A stretch of 64,000 nucleotides of DNA from Paenibacillus polygoni (GCF_030263935.1 NZ_CP127162.1:696001-760000), one strand, 5' to 3'. Positions 1 to 8,755 are shown, counted from the stretch's first letter. Program-made: numbers and translations. Notes: generated from the letters alone by a model not told the origin.

Positions 1-66
1 AGCTGGCTGACTTTGATCGGGATTATCGTACTGCTAGTTATGGTGAGAACAAGGTTTGGAGGATAG
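1..66 (+). CDS. C-terminal end of a membrane protein (partial)
   Basis: The frame is open from base 1 and stops at TAG 64-66. The 21 visible residues are a hydrophobic stretch rich in L, I and V, followed by a short basic tail (R-T-R-F-G-G). That is what the last transmembrane helix and cytoplasmic end of a permease or other membrane protein looks like. Nothing identifies the family. No strong terminator follows directly; the next clear signals belong to the pyrimidine leader from 279 onward. Confidence 0.5.
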   Translation, partial: SWLTLIGIIVLLVMVRTRFGG

Positions 67-278
67 TACTCACCGGACTGATATAAAAAGTGGGGGAAGA
101 AATCAAGAAAAAGACCGTTTTGTAGTGGGAGTTTATTCATAATTGAACAAAAAGAAGGAAACTAAACATGCACTGGTGCCTTGTATAAAACTTCAACCGA
201 TTTCAAAGGGAATTGGTGTCTATAAAATTTTTATTGAGAAATATAGATGGCTCTGATAAAATAACTTTTGAAATAATT

Positions 279-311
279 ACCTTTAACACAGTCCAGAGAG
301 GCTGAAAAGGG
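279..311 (+). promoter_or_regulatory. PyrR-binding RNA hairpin, copy 1 (anti-antiterminator)
   Basis: Contains the 20-mer GTCCAGAGAGGCTGAAAAGG, which matches the established PyrR recognition core (AGNCCAGAGAGGCU, then a purine-rich 3' side). A 5' CCTTT pairs with the 3' AAAGG to close the stem below the AGTCC/GGCT helix and AGAGA loop. Its 3' arm AAAAGGGC (305-312) is exactly complementary to GCCCTTTT (361-368), the left arm of the downstream terminator, so it can also form the antiterminator. This is the attenuator logic of Bacillus pyr operons. Confidence 0.85.
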
Positions 312-358
312 CTACTTGATATATTAAGTTATTAGATTATTAATATCTTTGTTTATTC

Positions 359-397
359 ATGCCCTTTTGTCTATCTGATGAAAGGGTATTTATTTTG
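359..397 (+). terminator. Leader terminator of the pyrimidine attenuator
   Basis: GCCCTTT (361-367) pairs with AAAGGGT (381-387) across a 13-base loop and is followed by the T-rich run ATTTATTTT. Because the left arm is complementary to 305-312, this stem and the antiterminator exclude each other. PyrR bound with UMP would favour the terminated form. Confidence 0.75.
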
Positions 398-428
398 CTC
401 GTTAGCTGTGATGATACAACTAACGTAT

Positions 429-464
429 CTCTTTTAAAGGAAGTCCAGAGAGGCTGAAAAGGAG
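429..464 (+). promoter_or_regulatory. PyrR-binding RNA hairpin, copy 2
   Basis: A second exact copy of the 20-base PyrR core (443-462) lies 152 bases after the first. CTCTTTT (429-435) pairs with AAAAGGAG (457-464). I see no terminator between it and the gene, so it could be part of a second control step, act on the AAGGAG-like 3' arm, or be a decayed duplicate. An inverted repeat CGTTAG/CTAACG (400-425) sits just before it. Confidence 0.75.
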
Positions 465-551
465 AATGAGGAATTTATACATAAAAAGATAAATCCATTC
501 ATTCAAATGAAGAGAATTATTTCATCTAGAACACACTTGGAGGATTGTAGA

Positions 552-1760
552 ATGGATTATCGTAAAAAAACCGTGGTCGCATCGGTAGCAGGTTTAACAT
601 TAGAAGGCATGGACATCATGTTTATCTCATTTGCGATGACAATGATTATTTCAGAATTTAACATTGATTTAGCAACGGGAGGACTTATTTCTTCTATAAC
701 GAATGTAGGGATGTTATTAGGAGGAATTATTTTCGGAATTTTAGCAGATAAGTATGGAAGGGTAAAGGTCTTTACGTATACCGTTATCTTGTTTGCAATC
801 GGTACAGCTTTAACTGGACTCGCCACTAGTATTGAACAAGTATATTTATTTAGATTTATTGCAGGAATCGGTGCCGGAGGAGAATATGGAATTGGTATGG
901 CACTGGTTGCAGAAGCTTGGCCCAAAAATAAACAAGGACGTGCATCTTCATATGTCAGTGTTGGTGCTCAATATGGTGTGATTTTAGCGGCATTACTAAG
1001 TGCGATCATTCTTCCTACTTTAGGATGGAGAGCATTGTTCTTTGTTGGTGTAGTACCTGTTATTTTCGCATTTATCGTTAGGAAGAACTTAGATGAATCA
1101 CCTGAGTGGCTCGCTGCTCAGAACAATAAAAAGGCTAGTATGAAAGCTGAAAAGAGTAAGCTGACACAATTGTTTGAAACGCCACGAACAGCAATGACGA
1201 CAATTTCTTTAATCATCATGGCAACTGTTCAAATTGCCGGTTATAACGGATTAATGATTTGGCTGCCATCGATGCTGCAAAAGTCACAAGGTTTATCTGT
1301 TTCAGGCTCTGCTATTTGGACAATTAGTACGGCCGTTGGCATGATTATTGGTATGTTAACCTTTGGACTATTCTTAGATCGATTCGGAGCGAAGCGTGCC
1401 TTTGGCCTCTTCCTGATCGCCTCTGCATGTGCAGTGTTTTTATACTCTTATGCGACGGGTAGTATAGGGGTATTACTTGGCGGCGCGATTGTCGGTTTCT
1501 TCTCCAATGGAATGTTCGCTGGATATGGAGCGTTGATCGGTAGTCTTTATCCCGTTCAAATTCGAAGTACGGCAACAAACACAATCTTTAATTTTGGCCG
1601 AGCAATAGGCGGTTTTTCACCAATACTTGTTGGCTACATTCTACAGAATTATGATATGAAAGTTGCAATGCTCTACTTAGCAGGTTTATATTGTATTTCC
1701 TTTATTGTCATGCTAATGCTTAAAAAAGATGATTTAGGGAAAGTGAACGAAACTATATAA
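552..1760 (+). CDS. MFS transporter under PyrR control, probable pyrimidine-related uptake
   Basis: A 402-residue major facilitator protein with about 12 membrane helices. The loop motif GILADKYGRVKV after helix 2 and the second-half copy FGLFLDRFGAKRA are classic MFS signatures. The overall look (LEGMDIMFISFAMT, GIGAGGEYGIGMALVAE) fits the aromatic-acid/sialate-type H+ symporters. I start at ATG 552 because TGGAGG (538-543) stands eight bases before it; the frame is open from ATG 507, which lacks such a site. The leader carries two PyrR elements and an attenuator, so the substrate is likely a pyrimidine or precursor such as orotate or a nucleobase. That is inferred from regulation alone. A strong terminator follows, so it is monocistronic. 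Confidence 0.85.
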   Translation: MDYRKKTVVASVAGLTLEGMDIMFISFAMTMIISEFNIDLATGGLISSITNVGMLLGGIIFGILADKYGRVKVFTYTVILFAIGTALTGLATSIEQVYLFRFIAGIGAGGEYGIGMALVAEAWPKNKQGRASSYVSVGAQYGVILAALLSAIILPTLGWRALFFVGVVPVIFAFIVRKNLDESPEWLAAQNNKKASMKAEKSKLTQLFETPRTAMTTISLIIMATVQIAGYNGLMIWLPSMLQKSQGLSVSGSAIWTISTAVGMIIGMLTFGLFLDRFGAKRAFGLFLIASACAVFLYSYATGSIGVLLGGAIVGFFSNGMFAGYGALIGSLYPVQIRSTATNTIFNFGRAIGGFSPILVGYILQNYDMKVAMLYLAGLYCISFIVMLMLKKDDLGKVNETI

Positions 1761-1775
1761 CAAAGTAAGTTTTTA

Positions 1776-1819
1776 AACCATCAATTGAAAGGCATCTGCT
1801 TTTTAATTGGTGGTTTTTT
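1776..1819 (+). terminator. Rho-independent terminator after the MFS gene
   Basis: AACCATCAATT (1776-1786) pairs with AATTGGTGGTT (1805-1815), allowing one G-T pair, and runs into TTTTTT. From here to about 1995 I see no further gene. Confidence 0.8.
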
Positions 1820-1999
1820 GAATGGGTTCCGCATAAGAAGAAGTAATAGCGATTCCTATGAGTGGTACGGATGCATTGATGATGACCTTGAAATATGGGA
1901 GAAAAACGCTGGAAGTCAAATGTGATTATATTAGAGATTCAATAACGTGTAAAAATACTAAGGCCGTTTAAGCAGGTAAGCATACCATATCAGAGGTAT

Positions 2000-2024
2000 T
2001 TAGTTGCTCCGTCGAACCAACTAT
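2000..2024 (+). promoter_or_regulatory. Probable XylR operator
   Basis: A 25-base imperfect palindrome with TTAGTTG and CAACTAT ends (core arms TAGTTG/CAACTA, 11-base spacer). Size and outer half-sites resemble the Bacillus xylO operator (TTAGTTTG...CAAACTAA). It fills the -35 to -10 spacer of the promoter at 2004-2032, where a bound repressor would block RNA polymerase. The cognate repressor would be the XylR encoded at 5292. Confidence 0.6.
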
Positions 2025-2032
2025 GGTAAAAT
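2004..2032 (+). promoter_or_regulatory. Sigma-A promoter of the xyloside operon
   Basis: TTGCTC (2004-2009), a 17-base spacer, then TAAAAT (2027-2032). The start would be near 2039, about 45 bases before the symporter start codon. Confidence 0.65.
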
Positions 2033-2040
2033 CAAATTGC

Positions 2041-2054
2041 AGAAAACGCTTTCC
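2041..2054 (+). promoter_or_regulatory. cre site (CcpA)
   Basis: AGAAAACGCTTTCC matches the catabolite-responsive consensus TGWNANCGNTNWCA except at the two ends. It begins at or just after the predicted transcription start, a usual position for CcpA repression of carbohydrate operons. Confidence 0.7.
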
Positions 2055-2084
2055 AGCATCATGATGAGCTAAGGAGGACAACTT

Positions 2085-3482
2085 ATGGAATCGAGTATGA
2101 CAAGAAACAATGAAAGGGGCTTTTATAAACTATCCAGATTGCAACGTATAGGATTTGGTTCTGGTGATTTGGCACAGAATCTCATTTATAATACGGTATC
2201 AACGTATTTATTGTTCTTTTACACCAATGTATATGGACTAGATCCTAGAGCTGCAGCTGCGATGTTCTTAGTTGTACGAATTATTGATGCTATTTGGGAT
2301 CCAATTGTTGGCGCAGTTGTGGATAAAAATACCACACGCTTTGGTAAATATAGAGGTTACTTAGTATTTGCTGGATTCCCGTTATCAGTGTTGGCCGTAT
2401 TAGTATTTTGGAATGGTTATTCCGGTAGTTTAATTTATGCGTATGTGACTTATGTTGGGTTATCTATGCTTTATACCTTATTGAATGTACCTTATGGTGC
2501 ACTAAATGCTTCATTAACTCGTGACAATGACGAAATTACGAAATTAACTTCAACACGTATGTTCCTTGCTAATCTTGGTGGTCTTGCAGTTGCCTATGGA
2601 GTGCCCGTACTCGTTAAGTTGTTCTCTTCCGATGGTACATGGGATACGAAATCAAGTGCTTCTGGCTGGCTCATAACAATGGCTATATATGCAGGTGTCG
2701 GTTTTCTTATCTTATTGTTTTGTTTTACTCAGTCGAAAGAAAGAGTTGTAATGGATGATTCAAAGCAAGATGAAGTCAAGATTTCAGATTTGGTGACTGA
2801 ATTTAAACGAAATAAACCATTGCGAATTCTAGCCTTCTTTTTTATAACCGCTTTTGCCATGATGTCGATCGGTAATGCAGGCGGAGCCTATTATATGCAG
2901 TATGTTGTACAAGCATCAGATTATGTTCAGTGGTTTAATGCACTAGGGTCCATACCGGCATTTATCTTTTTACCTTTAGTTCCTAAAATCAAGAAAGCAA
3001 TCGGTAAAAAAAGTATGTTCCTGGTGTTCTTAAGTATAGCGATTATTGGGATGTTCTTTATATACTTTATTCCAAATCCACAAGATCATATTACATGGGT
3101 TCTAATTGCTCAATTCATTAAATCTACGGGCGTAATTGTTGCAACCGGATACATGTGGGCATTAGTGCCAGAAGTGATTTCTTATGGTGAGCTTCAATCA
3201 GGACGGCGTATTTCGGGAGTTGTGAACGCTTTAACTGGATTCTTTTTCAAATTTGGTATGGCGTTAGGCGGTGTTGTTCCTGGCTTTGTTCTAAGCTTTA
3301 CAGGGTATGCAGCTGGAAGTGAAGTACAATCTAGCTTTGCTCAACAAGGAATATTATGGTTAGTTGCTGTTCTGCCTGCTATCTTGTTAATTCTTGCTAT
3401 GATTATTATTTCTAAATACGATTTAACGGATGAACAAGTTTATGAAATTAATAAAGAAATTGAGGCTCGCCATAGTATCTAA
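2085..3482 (+). CDS. xynP: GPH-family xyloside:cation symporter
   Basis: A 465-residue polytopic protein of the glycoside-pentoside-hexuronide symporter family (MelB-like). The N-terminal segment GFGSGDLAQNL and the first cytoplasmic motif DPIVGAVVDKNTTRFGKYR are family hallmarks. It should import short xylosides, probably beta-xylobiose, together with a cation. AGGAGG stands just before ATG 2085. It is the first gene of an operon whose next member is a beta-xylosidase 62 bases downstream, as in the xynP-xynB pair of Bacillus subtilis. Control is by the XylR-like operator and cre site in its promoter. The exact substrate cannot be read from sequence; a plant beta-glucoside or another pentoside is possible. 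Confidence 0.85.
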   Translation: MESSMTRNNERGFYKLSRLQRIGFGSGDLAQNLIYNTVSTYLLFFYTNVYGLDPRAAAAMFLVVRIIDAIWDPIVGAVVDKNTTRFGKYRGYLVFAGFPLSVLAVLVFWNGYSGSLIYAYVTYVGLSMLYTLLNVPYGALNASLTRDNDEITKLTSTRMFLANLGGLAVAYGVPVLVKLFSSDGTWDTKSSASGWLITMAIYAGVGFLILLFCFTQSKERVVMDDSKQDEVKISDLVTEFKRNKPLRILAFFFITAFAMMSIGNAGGAYYMQYVVQASDYVQWFNALGSIPAFIFLPLVPKIKKAIGKKSMFLVFLSIAIIGMFFIYFIPNPQDHITWVLIAQFIKSTGVIVATGYMWALVPEVISYGELQSGRRISGVVNALTGFFFKFGMALGGVVPGFVLSFTGYAAGSEVQSSFAQQGILWLVAVLPAILLILAMIIISKYDLTDEQVYEINKEIEARHSI

Positions 3483-3544
3483 GAAATGGTCAATATTTTA
3501 GTCGATTTCTTACTAAATAATAGAGGTATAGGGAGGAAATTTTC

Positions 3545-5173
3545 ATGCAAATTAATAATCCAGTATTAAAAGGGTTTAATGCAGATCCCTCAATTATAAG
3601 AGTTGATGATACTTACTATATTGCAACTTCTACATTTGAATGGTTTCCAGGCGTTCAGATTCATGAATCTAAAGATTTGGTCAATTGGCGGCTTATCACT
3701 CATCCGCTTTCCACGAAGGTGCTGCTAGATATGAAAGGAAACAAGGATTCAGCAGGTATATGGGCCCCTGATTTATCCTATGCTGACGGAAAGTTTTGGC
3801 TTGTTTACACTGATGTAAAAGTTACTGAAGGCGCCTTCAAAGATATGACCAATTATTTAACTACTGCTGAAAACATTAACGGTCCATGGAGTGATCCAAT
3901 CAAGTTAAATGGAGTGGGTTTTGACGCTTCCCTGTTTCATGATGACGATGGAAAAAAATATCTTGTCCAAATGGAATGGGATCATCGAGAATATCGTCAT
4001 CCTTTTAACGGAATTAAACTTACGGAATATTCGGTTGAAGAAAAGAGAATGCTTCCTGAGACTGCAAAGATCATTTATATGGGAACCGATGTTAAATTAG
4101 TAGAAGGTCCTCATATCTATAAGTTGTTTGGACAATATTATCTATTTTGTGCGGAGGGAGGTACGGTTTATTCTCATCAAGAGGTAGTTGCTAGGTCTGC
4201 AGAATTATTTGGTCCTTATGAAACACAACCTGGTGATGTATTTTTGACTGCATTTGATGCGCCTAATAATGAGCTTCAAAAATGTGGACATGGATCGTTA
4301 GTAGATACTCCATCAGGAGAATGGTATTTTGCACATTTGACGGGACGCCCATGGCATCATGATACAGAATCGATCCGTGATCCGCGCGGCTGGTGTACAT
4401 TAGGAAGAGAAACAGCAATTCAAAAGGTAGAGTGGGACGATCATAAATGGCCGCATATCGTAGGCGGCAAGCAGGGAAGTCGTTTTGTTGAAGCCCCTAA
4501 AGGGTGTGTTGAAACAAAATATGCTCCGACCTATCCAGAGAAGGATGATTTTGACTCCGATACTTTAAATATTAATTTTAATACCTTACGAGTTCCATTT
4601 GATGAGAAAATAGGTTCACTTACAGAAAAGCCTGGAAATTTGCGCTTATTTGGCAAAGGCTCTTTAACAAATGAACATGAACAGTCTCTTGTAGCAAGAC
4701 GTTGGCAATCCTTTTATTTTGATGCTCAAACAGCAGTAGCGTATTCCCCTTTTACATTTCAGCAGATGTCTGGACTCGTAAATTACTATAATACGAAGCA
4801 TTGGTCTATGATTCACGTAACTTGGAATGAAATCAATGGACGAGTCATTGAAGTGACTCAGAATGATCGAGGAGTACTCACAAGTTTCCTTAAGGATAAA
4901 GCCATTAAAGTACCTGATCACGTTGATTATGTGCATTTTAAAGTGAAAGTTAGAAAAGAGACCTATACCTATGCCTATTCTTTTGATAATGAGCATTGGA
5001 CTGATATTGACTTGACGTTGGATGCAGCAATTTTGTCTGATGATTATGTGGTTCAATCCTATGGAGGATTCTTCACTGGAGCTTTTGTTGGAATGGCTAA
5101 TGTTGATTATTCCGGTTATGAATTGCCAGCAGACTTCGACTATTTTATGTATAAAGAAATTGAAGAAAAATAA
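3545..5173 (+). CDS. xynB: GH43 beta-xylosidase
   Basis: A 542-residue cytoplasmic glycoside hydrolase of family 43, close in length to the roughly 535-residue Bacillus XynB. No signal peptide is present. The five-bladed propeller carries the general base Asp in GFNADPSI near residue 14, the pKa-modulating Asp in FDASLFHDD near 127, and the general acid Glu in VEGPHIYK near 187. From about residue 330 a beta-sandwich domain typical of XynB follows. It removes xylose from the non-reducing end of xylo-oligosaccharides brought in by the upstream symporter. Some family members also act on arabinosides. GGGAGG precedes ATG 3545, and a terminator follows the gene. Confidence 0.92.
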   Translation: MQINNPVLKGFNADPSIIRVDDTYYIATSTFEWFPGVQIHESKDLVNWRLITHPLSTKVLLDMKGNKDSAGIWAPDLSYADGKFWLVYTDVKVTEGAFKDMTNYLTTAENINGPWSDPIKLNGVGFDASLFHDDDGKKYLVQMEWDHREYRHPFNGIKLTEYSVEEKRMLPETAKIIYMGTDVKLVEGPHIYKLFGQYYLFCAEGGTVYSHQEVVARSAELFGPYETQPGDVFLTAFDAPNNELQKCGHGSLVDTPSGEWYFAHLTGRPWHHDTESIRDPRGWCTLGRETAIQKVEWDDHKWPHIVGGKQGSRFVEAPKGCVETKYAPTYPEKDDFDSDTLNINFNTLRVPFDEKIGSLTEKPGNLRLFGKGSLTNEHEQSLVARRWQSFYFDAQTAVAYSPFTFQQMSGLVNYYNTKHWSMIHVTWNEINGRVIEVTQNDRGVLTSFLKDKAIKVPDHVDYVHFKVKVRKETYTYAYSFDNEHWTDIDLTLDAAILSDDYVVQSYGGFFTGAFVGMANVDYSGYELPADFDYFMYKEIEEK

Positions 5174-5193
5174 AATAGAATCGTGAAACTAAG

Positions 5194-5230
5194 AAATAGT
5201 TGGGAGAGTAATCTTTCAACTATTTTTTTA
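5194..5230 (+). terminator. Terminator after the beta-xylosidase
   Basis: AAATAGTTG (5194-5202) pairs with CAACTATTT (5217-5225), followed by a T-run. It separates the structural genes from the repressor gene, which should have its own promoter; TATACT at 5250-5255 could be its -10. Confidence 0.8.
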
Positions 5231-5291
5231 GATAACTTGTCCAATATGCTATACTTCTAACTGAACAATATTTGAAAGGAATTATAATTAA

Positions 5292-6458
5292 ATGATTAAG
5301 AAAACTGATCAGGATGTAATGAGAGAAAATAATAAAAAATTAGTATTAAAAACTTTATTTGATACTGATCAGACATCTAGAAGTTCAATAGCTGACAAAA
5401 TCAATCTTCAAAAATCCACAGTTTCTTCTATTGTTCGTGAGCTTCACAACGAGGGTTTAATTGAAGAGTTAGGAATAGGTGAAGCGTCTAATATTGGCGG
5501 GCGAAGACCAAACTTAATACGCTTTAATCGCAAATATGGGTTTGTACTGGCGTTTGATATGGGAGTTAAACATTTAAGATACTCCATAAATTATATCAAT
5601 GGTGAGCTCATTCATCATGATTCCATCAAAATTTATACGAACAAAGCTAAAGATATCTTTGCAGTCATGAAAGATATTATTGTAAATTTGAAAATTGATG
5701 ATACCATTCATGGATTAATAGGAATCGCTATTTCTGTGCATGCGCCAGTTTTTAATAATCAAATTTTGTATAGTCCCTTCTTAGATTTTCAAACCTTTAA
5801 TTTAATCGATGCGTTAAAGGAACTTATCGATGTTCCTGTCATTATAGAAAATGAAGCAAATCTCACTGCTATTTATATCCGAGACTTTTATCAGCATGCT
5901 CATAAAGTTCAATTTGATAATATTCTAGCCATCAACATTCATAACGGAATCGGTGTAGGAACGATTATCGATAGGAATTTGTATAAAGGCTTAAATGGTT
6001 TGTCTGGTGAGATTGGGCGATCGATTATCATTTCAGATAATAAAAAGAAACGCCGATTAGAAGAAGTATATTCTGAAAAAGCAGTGCTCGACCAGATTAG
6101 TAAATTGAAAAACATCCCGAACTTTACTTTAGAGGACTTTATTATACTAATGGATAAAAAGGATGAGCAAGTAACTGCGATTATGAAGGAATGGGCCTCA
6201 GCTATCGCACAAATTACTTACAATTCAGTACAATACAGTGCACCAGACGCGGTGTTTCTTTCATCTCGGTTTATTGCCTTCTTCCCATATTTATTAGACG
6301 AGATCAATAAAGAATATATGGCACTTGACCCACGCGGCGCAACTCAAGTTATTTCCATTGATGACCATATTCATAGATTAACATTGCTCGGCGGAGTGGC
6401 TTTAATTTGTAGAAAAATTCTTGGTTTAGAATTGTATGATTTATTTTTCACGGAGTAA
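5292..6458 (+). CDS. xylR: XylR, ROK-family xylose-responsive repressor
   Basis: 388 residues, close to the 384 of Bacillus XylR. The N-terminal winged helix-turn-helix (about residues 28-58: TSRSSIADKINLQKSTVSSI) is followed by an ROK sugar-kinase-like domain with the GVGTIIDRNLYKGLNGLSGEIG region that binds sugar. AAAGGA precedes ATG 5292. It lies downstream of and in the same direction as the genes it probably controls, with its own promoter after a terminator; in Bacillus xylR is placed differently. It should bind the operator at 2000-2024 and release it with xylose. No xylA or xylB gene is present in this window. Confidence 0.88.
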   Translation: MIKKTDQDVMRENNKKLVLKTLFDTDQTSRSSIADKINLQKSTVSSIVRELHNEGLIEELGIGEASNIGGRRPNLIRFNRKYGFVLAFDMGVKHLRYSINYINGELIHHDSIKIYTNKAKDIFAVMKDIIVNLKIDDTIHGLIGIAISVHAPVFNNQILYSPFLDFQTFNLIDALKELIDVPVIIENEANLTAIYIRDFYQHAHKVQFDNILAINIHNGIGVGTIIDRNLYKGLNGLSGEIGRSIIISDNKKKRRLEEVYSEKAVLDQISKLKNIPNFTLEDFIILMDKKDEQVTAIMKEWASAIAQITYNSVQYSAPDAVFLSSRFIAFFPYLLDEINKEYMALDPRGATQVISIDDHIHRLTLLGGVALICRKILGLELYDLFFTE

Positions 6459-6885
6459 TCTGTCCGTACTTTATCATAAGAAATGTTTTCTAGGATTTTG
6501 AAACAGTAGCTGTATACAGAAAAAGCTACATATAACTCGAAAATTCAAAAAATGAAGAGTCCTGGTAAGGGCTCTTTTTCACTTTTGAAAAAAACGGATA
6601 AGAGATGAGAGGAATTCAGAGGATATGCTTCTGTTTTTGTGGGATTTTTTTTCGACATGACGACGATCGCCTGAAGAGGACCTTGTTGATGATAAATGAA
6701 TAAAGCTAGGGTATACTGTAAAATGATCTAATACATTAACTTGAAAGTTCACATAGATGCTAGTTCCTATTAGGGATGATCGCTTAGTCTATTAAGTATG
6801 TGTTAAAAATATAAAAAGTTTCCGTATTTATTTTGAAATATCATTTGGAGAGGTACCTATAAATGAAAGGATATGAAATTTAGAT
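6459..6885 (+). other. Intergenic region with terminator and untranslated leader
   Basis: A clean terminator lies at 6555-6580 (AAGAGTCC / GGGCTCTT plus T-run). Beyond it are a possible -10 TATACT at 6711-6716 and, just before the next gene, a six-codon frame with its own ribosome site (6863-6883). I see no other gene here. Confidence 0.5.
6555..6580 (+). terminator. Terminator after xylR
   Basis: AAGAGTCC (6555-6562) pairs with GGGCTCTT (6569-6576) with one G-T pair and a six-base loop, followed by TTTTT. Confidence 0.85.
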
Positions 6886-7854
6886 ATGTCAGATAATTTT
6901 TGGAATGATTTACCTAAACCTTTTTTCGTATTAGCTCCAATGGAAGATGTAACGGATGTCGTATTCCGTCATGTGGTAGCTAAGGCAGGCAGACCTGATG
7001 TGTTTTTCACGGAATTCACAAACGCAGAGAGCTACTGTCATCCAGAAGGAATGAAGAGTGTTCGCGGACGCTTACTGTTTACAGAGGATGAGCAGCCGCT
7101 AGTTGCCCATATTTGGGGGGATCAACCTGAGAATTTCCGGCGAATGAGTATCGGCTTAGCGGAGATGGGCTTTAAAGGAATTGATATTAACATGGGCTGT
7201 CCGGTCCCAAATGTCGCACAAAGAGGGAAAGGCAGCGGCCTCATTCTTCGTCCAGATCTTGCGGCAGAACTTATTGAGGCGGCAAAAGCGGGCGGACTGC
7301 CGGTAAGTGTGAAAACACGCCTTGGCTTTAAGGAAGTAGACGAGTGGAGAGAATGGTTAACGCATATTCTAAAACAAGATATCGCGAACCTTTCTATTCA
7401 TTTGCGTACAAGAGATGAAATGAGCCAGGTCGATGCGCACTGGGAGCTCATTCCGGAGATTAAGGAATTACGTGACCAAATCGCACCGAACACATTACTT
7501 ACCATTAACGGCGATATTCTTGACCGTCAAATGGGTCTGGACCTGGCCACTAAATATGGTGTGGATGGCGTGATGATTGGGCGCGGTATTTTCAAAAATC
7601 CATTTGCCTTTGAGAAAGAACCAAAAGAGCATAGCAGTAAGGAGCACCTGGATCTCCTAAGATTGCAGCTGGATCTGCATGATCAATATATAGAAGTATT
7701 ACCTCGTTCCGTATCAGCGCTTCATCGTTTCTTCAAAATATATGTCAAAGGATTCCGTGGTGCAGGCGAACTCAGAAATCAACTGATGAATACGAAATCA
7801 ACAGATGAAGTACGTGCATTGCTTGATCATTTTGAAGCAAACCATATGGAATGA
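6886..7854 (+). CDS. tRNA-dihydrouridine synthase
   Basis: A 322-residue FMN enzyme that reduces uridine to dihydrouridine in tRNA with NADPH. The N-terminal LAPMEDVTD motif and the catalytic cysteine in INMGCPVP (Cys105) are diagnostic, as are SVKTRLG and the flavin-phosphate loop DGVMIGRG near residue 232. Length and the KGSG after the cysteine motif resemble the DusC-like branch rather than the DusB that Bacillales also carry, so it is probably an accessory paralogue. A GAAAGGAT site precedes ATG 6886 but overlaps a tiny upstream frame. Downstream, at 8002-8077, is a two-hairpin terminator element. Confidence 0.92.
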   Translation: MSDNFWNDLPKPFFVLAPMEDVTDVVFRHVVAKAGRPDVFFTEFTNAESYCHPEGMKSVRGRLLFTEDEQPLVAHIWGDQPENFRRMSIGLAEMGFKGIDINMGCPVPNVAQRGKGSGLILRPDLAAELIEAAKAGGLPVSVKTRLGFKEVDEWREWLTHILKQDIANLSIHLRTRDEMSQVDAHWELIPEIKELRDQIAPNTLLTINGDILDRQMGLDLATKYGVDGVMIGRGIFKNPFAFEKEPKEHSSKEHLDLLRLQLDLHDQYIEVLPRSVSALHRFFKIYVKGFRGAGELRNQLMNTKSTDEVRALLDHFEANHME

Positions 7855-8001
7855 TACCGGACGGTAGTTTGAATTGATTATAGTAATTTTTTTCTCAAAA
7901 ATATGGTTTTTCGTCCTGTGATAACGGTTATGAGCTCTCAGAAGATGTACGATGGGCGACGATTAAACAAGGACAATGTGCTGCTCAGTAATTTGGGTAA
8001 G

Positions 8002-8077
8002 TAATATGTAACTAAGTTAAAGAGAAAGTAACTTCTCTCACTCAGACTGTCGATGTATTTATCGGCAGTCTTTTTTA
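8002..8077 (+). repeat. Two-hairpin terminator element, copy 1
   Basis: Similar along about 75 bases to 10187-10263. The first hairpin is AGAGAA/TTCTCT (8020-8037). The second is GACTGTCGAT/ATCGGCAGTC (8045-8070) and runs into TTTTTT. In the other copy the first stem reads AGAGG/CCTCT, so the pairing is kept while bases differ. It ends transcription from the Dus gene. Confidence 0.7.
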
Positions 8078-8152
8078 TGAATAGAAATTGCACCGATTAT
8101 ACTCATCGTTTTTCACATATTTACTATAGAACACTCTTTCGAGCAAATCTTA

Positions 8153-8755
8153 TTATACGCTGTTCTTAAATCCATCAAGCATTCTCTTGGTCTCTGCTAA
8201 GGATCGAAGCTGAACAATATCTCCTCTTTCATCTAGTGTAAAATGTCCCTTGAAAGCATCTGGCATGGCGTGATATTGTTTTTCCTCCTGTTCATACGCC
8301 TGAATAAAACAATCATATCCATATTTATCTACTAAATAGGGTAAACCAAAAGCAGAACGAAGCAGCTCATATTCTTGATAGTTATATGGTGTGCTTTCAG
8401 GGCGCTTCATGAGAATTTCTGTGAATTTAGACATCAGTTTCTCGACTTCGTTCTCAGTCGCATACTTTGCATATCCTCGAATTGCAGTCAATCTCATATC
8501 TAGATAACGCTCTTTTTTAAAAGCTTTGAAGAAAAAATCTTTTAAATTGATTTCCTCACAAAATACAAGAACCTTCAATATGGTGTTGCGAATGTACAAA
8601 TTTTTGGCTGAAAAATATAGTTCTGTTAAAAAATCAACATCTGTACTTGTTAACTCTGTATCCTTACATTTTTCCAATAATTTTTGAAAATCGCCTTTGT
8701 TTTCAAAGCCCTTTTTGTGAGACATTTTCTTAAGTTCTACAATGATGTTTGTCAT
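8153..8755 (-). CDS. Hypothetical helical protein
   Basis: A 200-residue, Lys/Glu-rich, probably all-helical soluble protein. I do not recognise a named family. Regularly spaced hydrophobic helices (for example LYIRNTILKVLVFCEEIN and DMRLTAIRGYAKYATENEV) suggest a HEAT-like or ARM-like repeat, which is common in small immunity or scaffold proteins. I start at ATG 8755 because GGGAGGA stands immediately before it; the frame is open 14 codons further but without a ribosome site. There is no signal peptide or membrane segment. It is transcribed against the Dus gene. Function unknown. Confidence 0.7.
   Translation of the reverse strand: MTNIIVELKKMSHKKGFENKGDFQKLLEKCKDTELTSTDVDFLTELYFSAKNLYIRNTILKVLVFCEEINLKDFFFKAFKKERYLDMRLTAIRGYAKYATENEVEKLMSKFTEILMKRPESTPYNYQEYELLRSAFGLPYLVDKYGYDCFIQAYEQEEKQYHAMPDAFKGHFTLDERGDIVQLRSLAETKRMLDGFKNSV

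Noticed and set aside
64..278. Possible gene or terminator after the partial first gene
   Set aside because: No open frame with a ribosome site and no hairpin with a T-run could be supported.
5194..5230. Second XylR operator (TAGTTG/CAACTA arms) before xylR
   Set aside because: The arms are the stem of the terminator, with a 14-base spacing rather than 11. Similarity to the operator is probably a coincidence.
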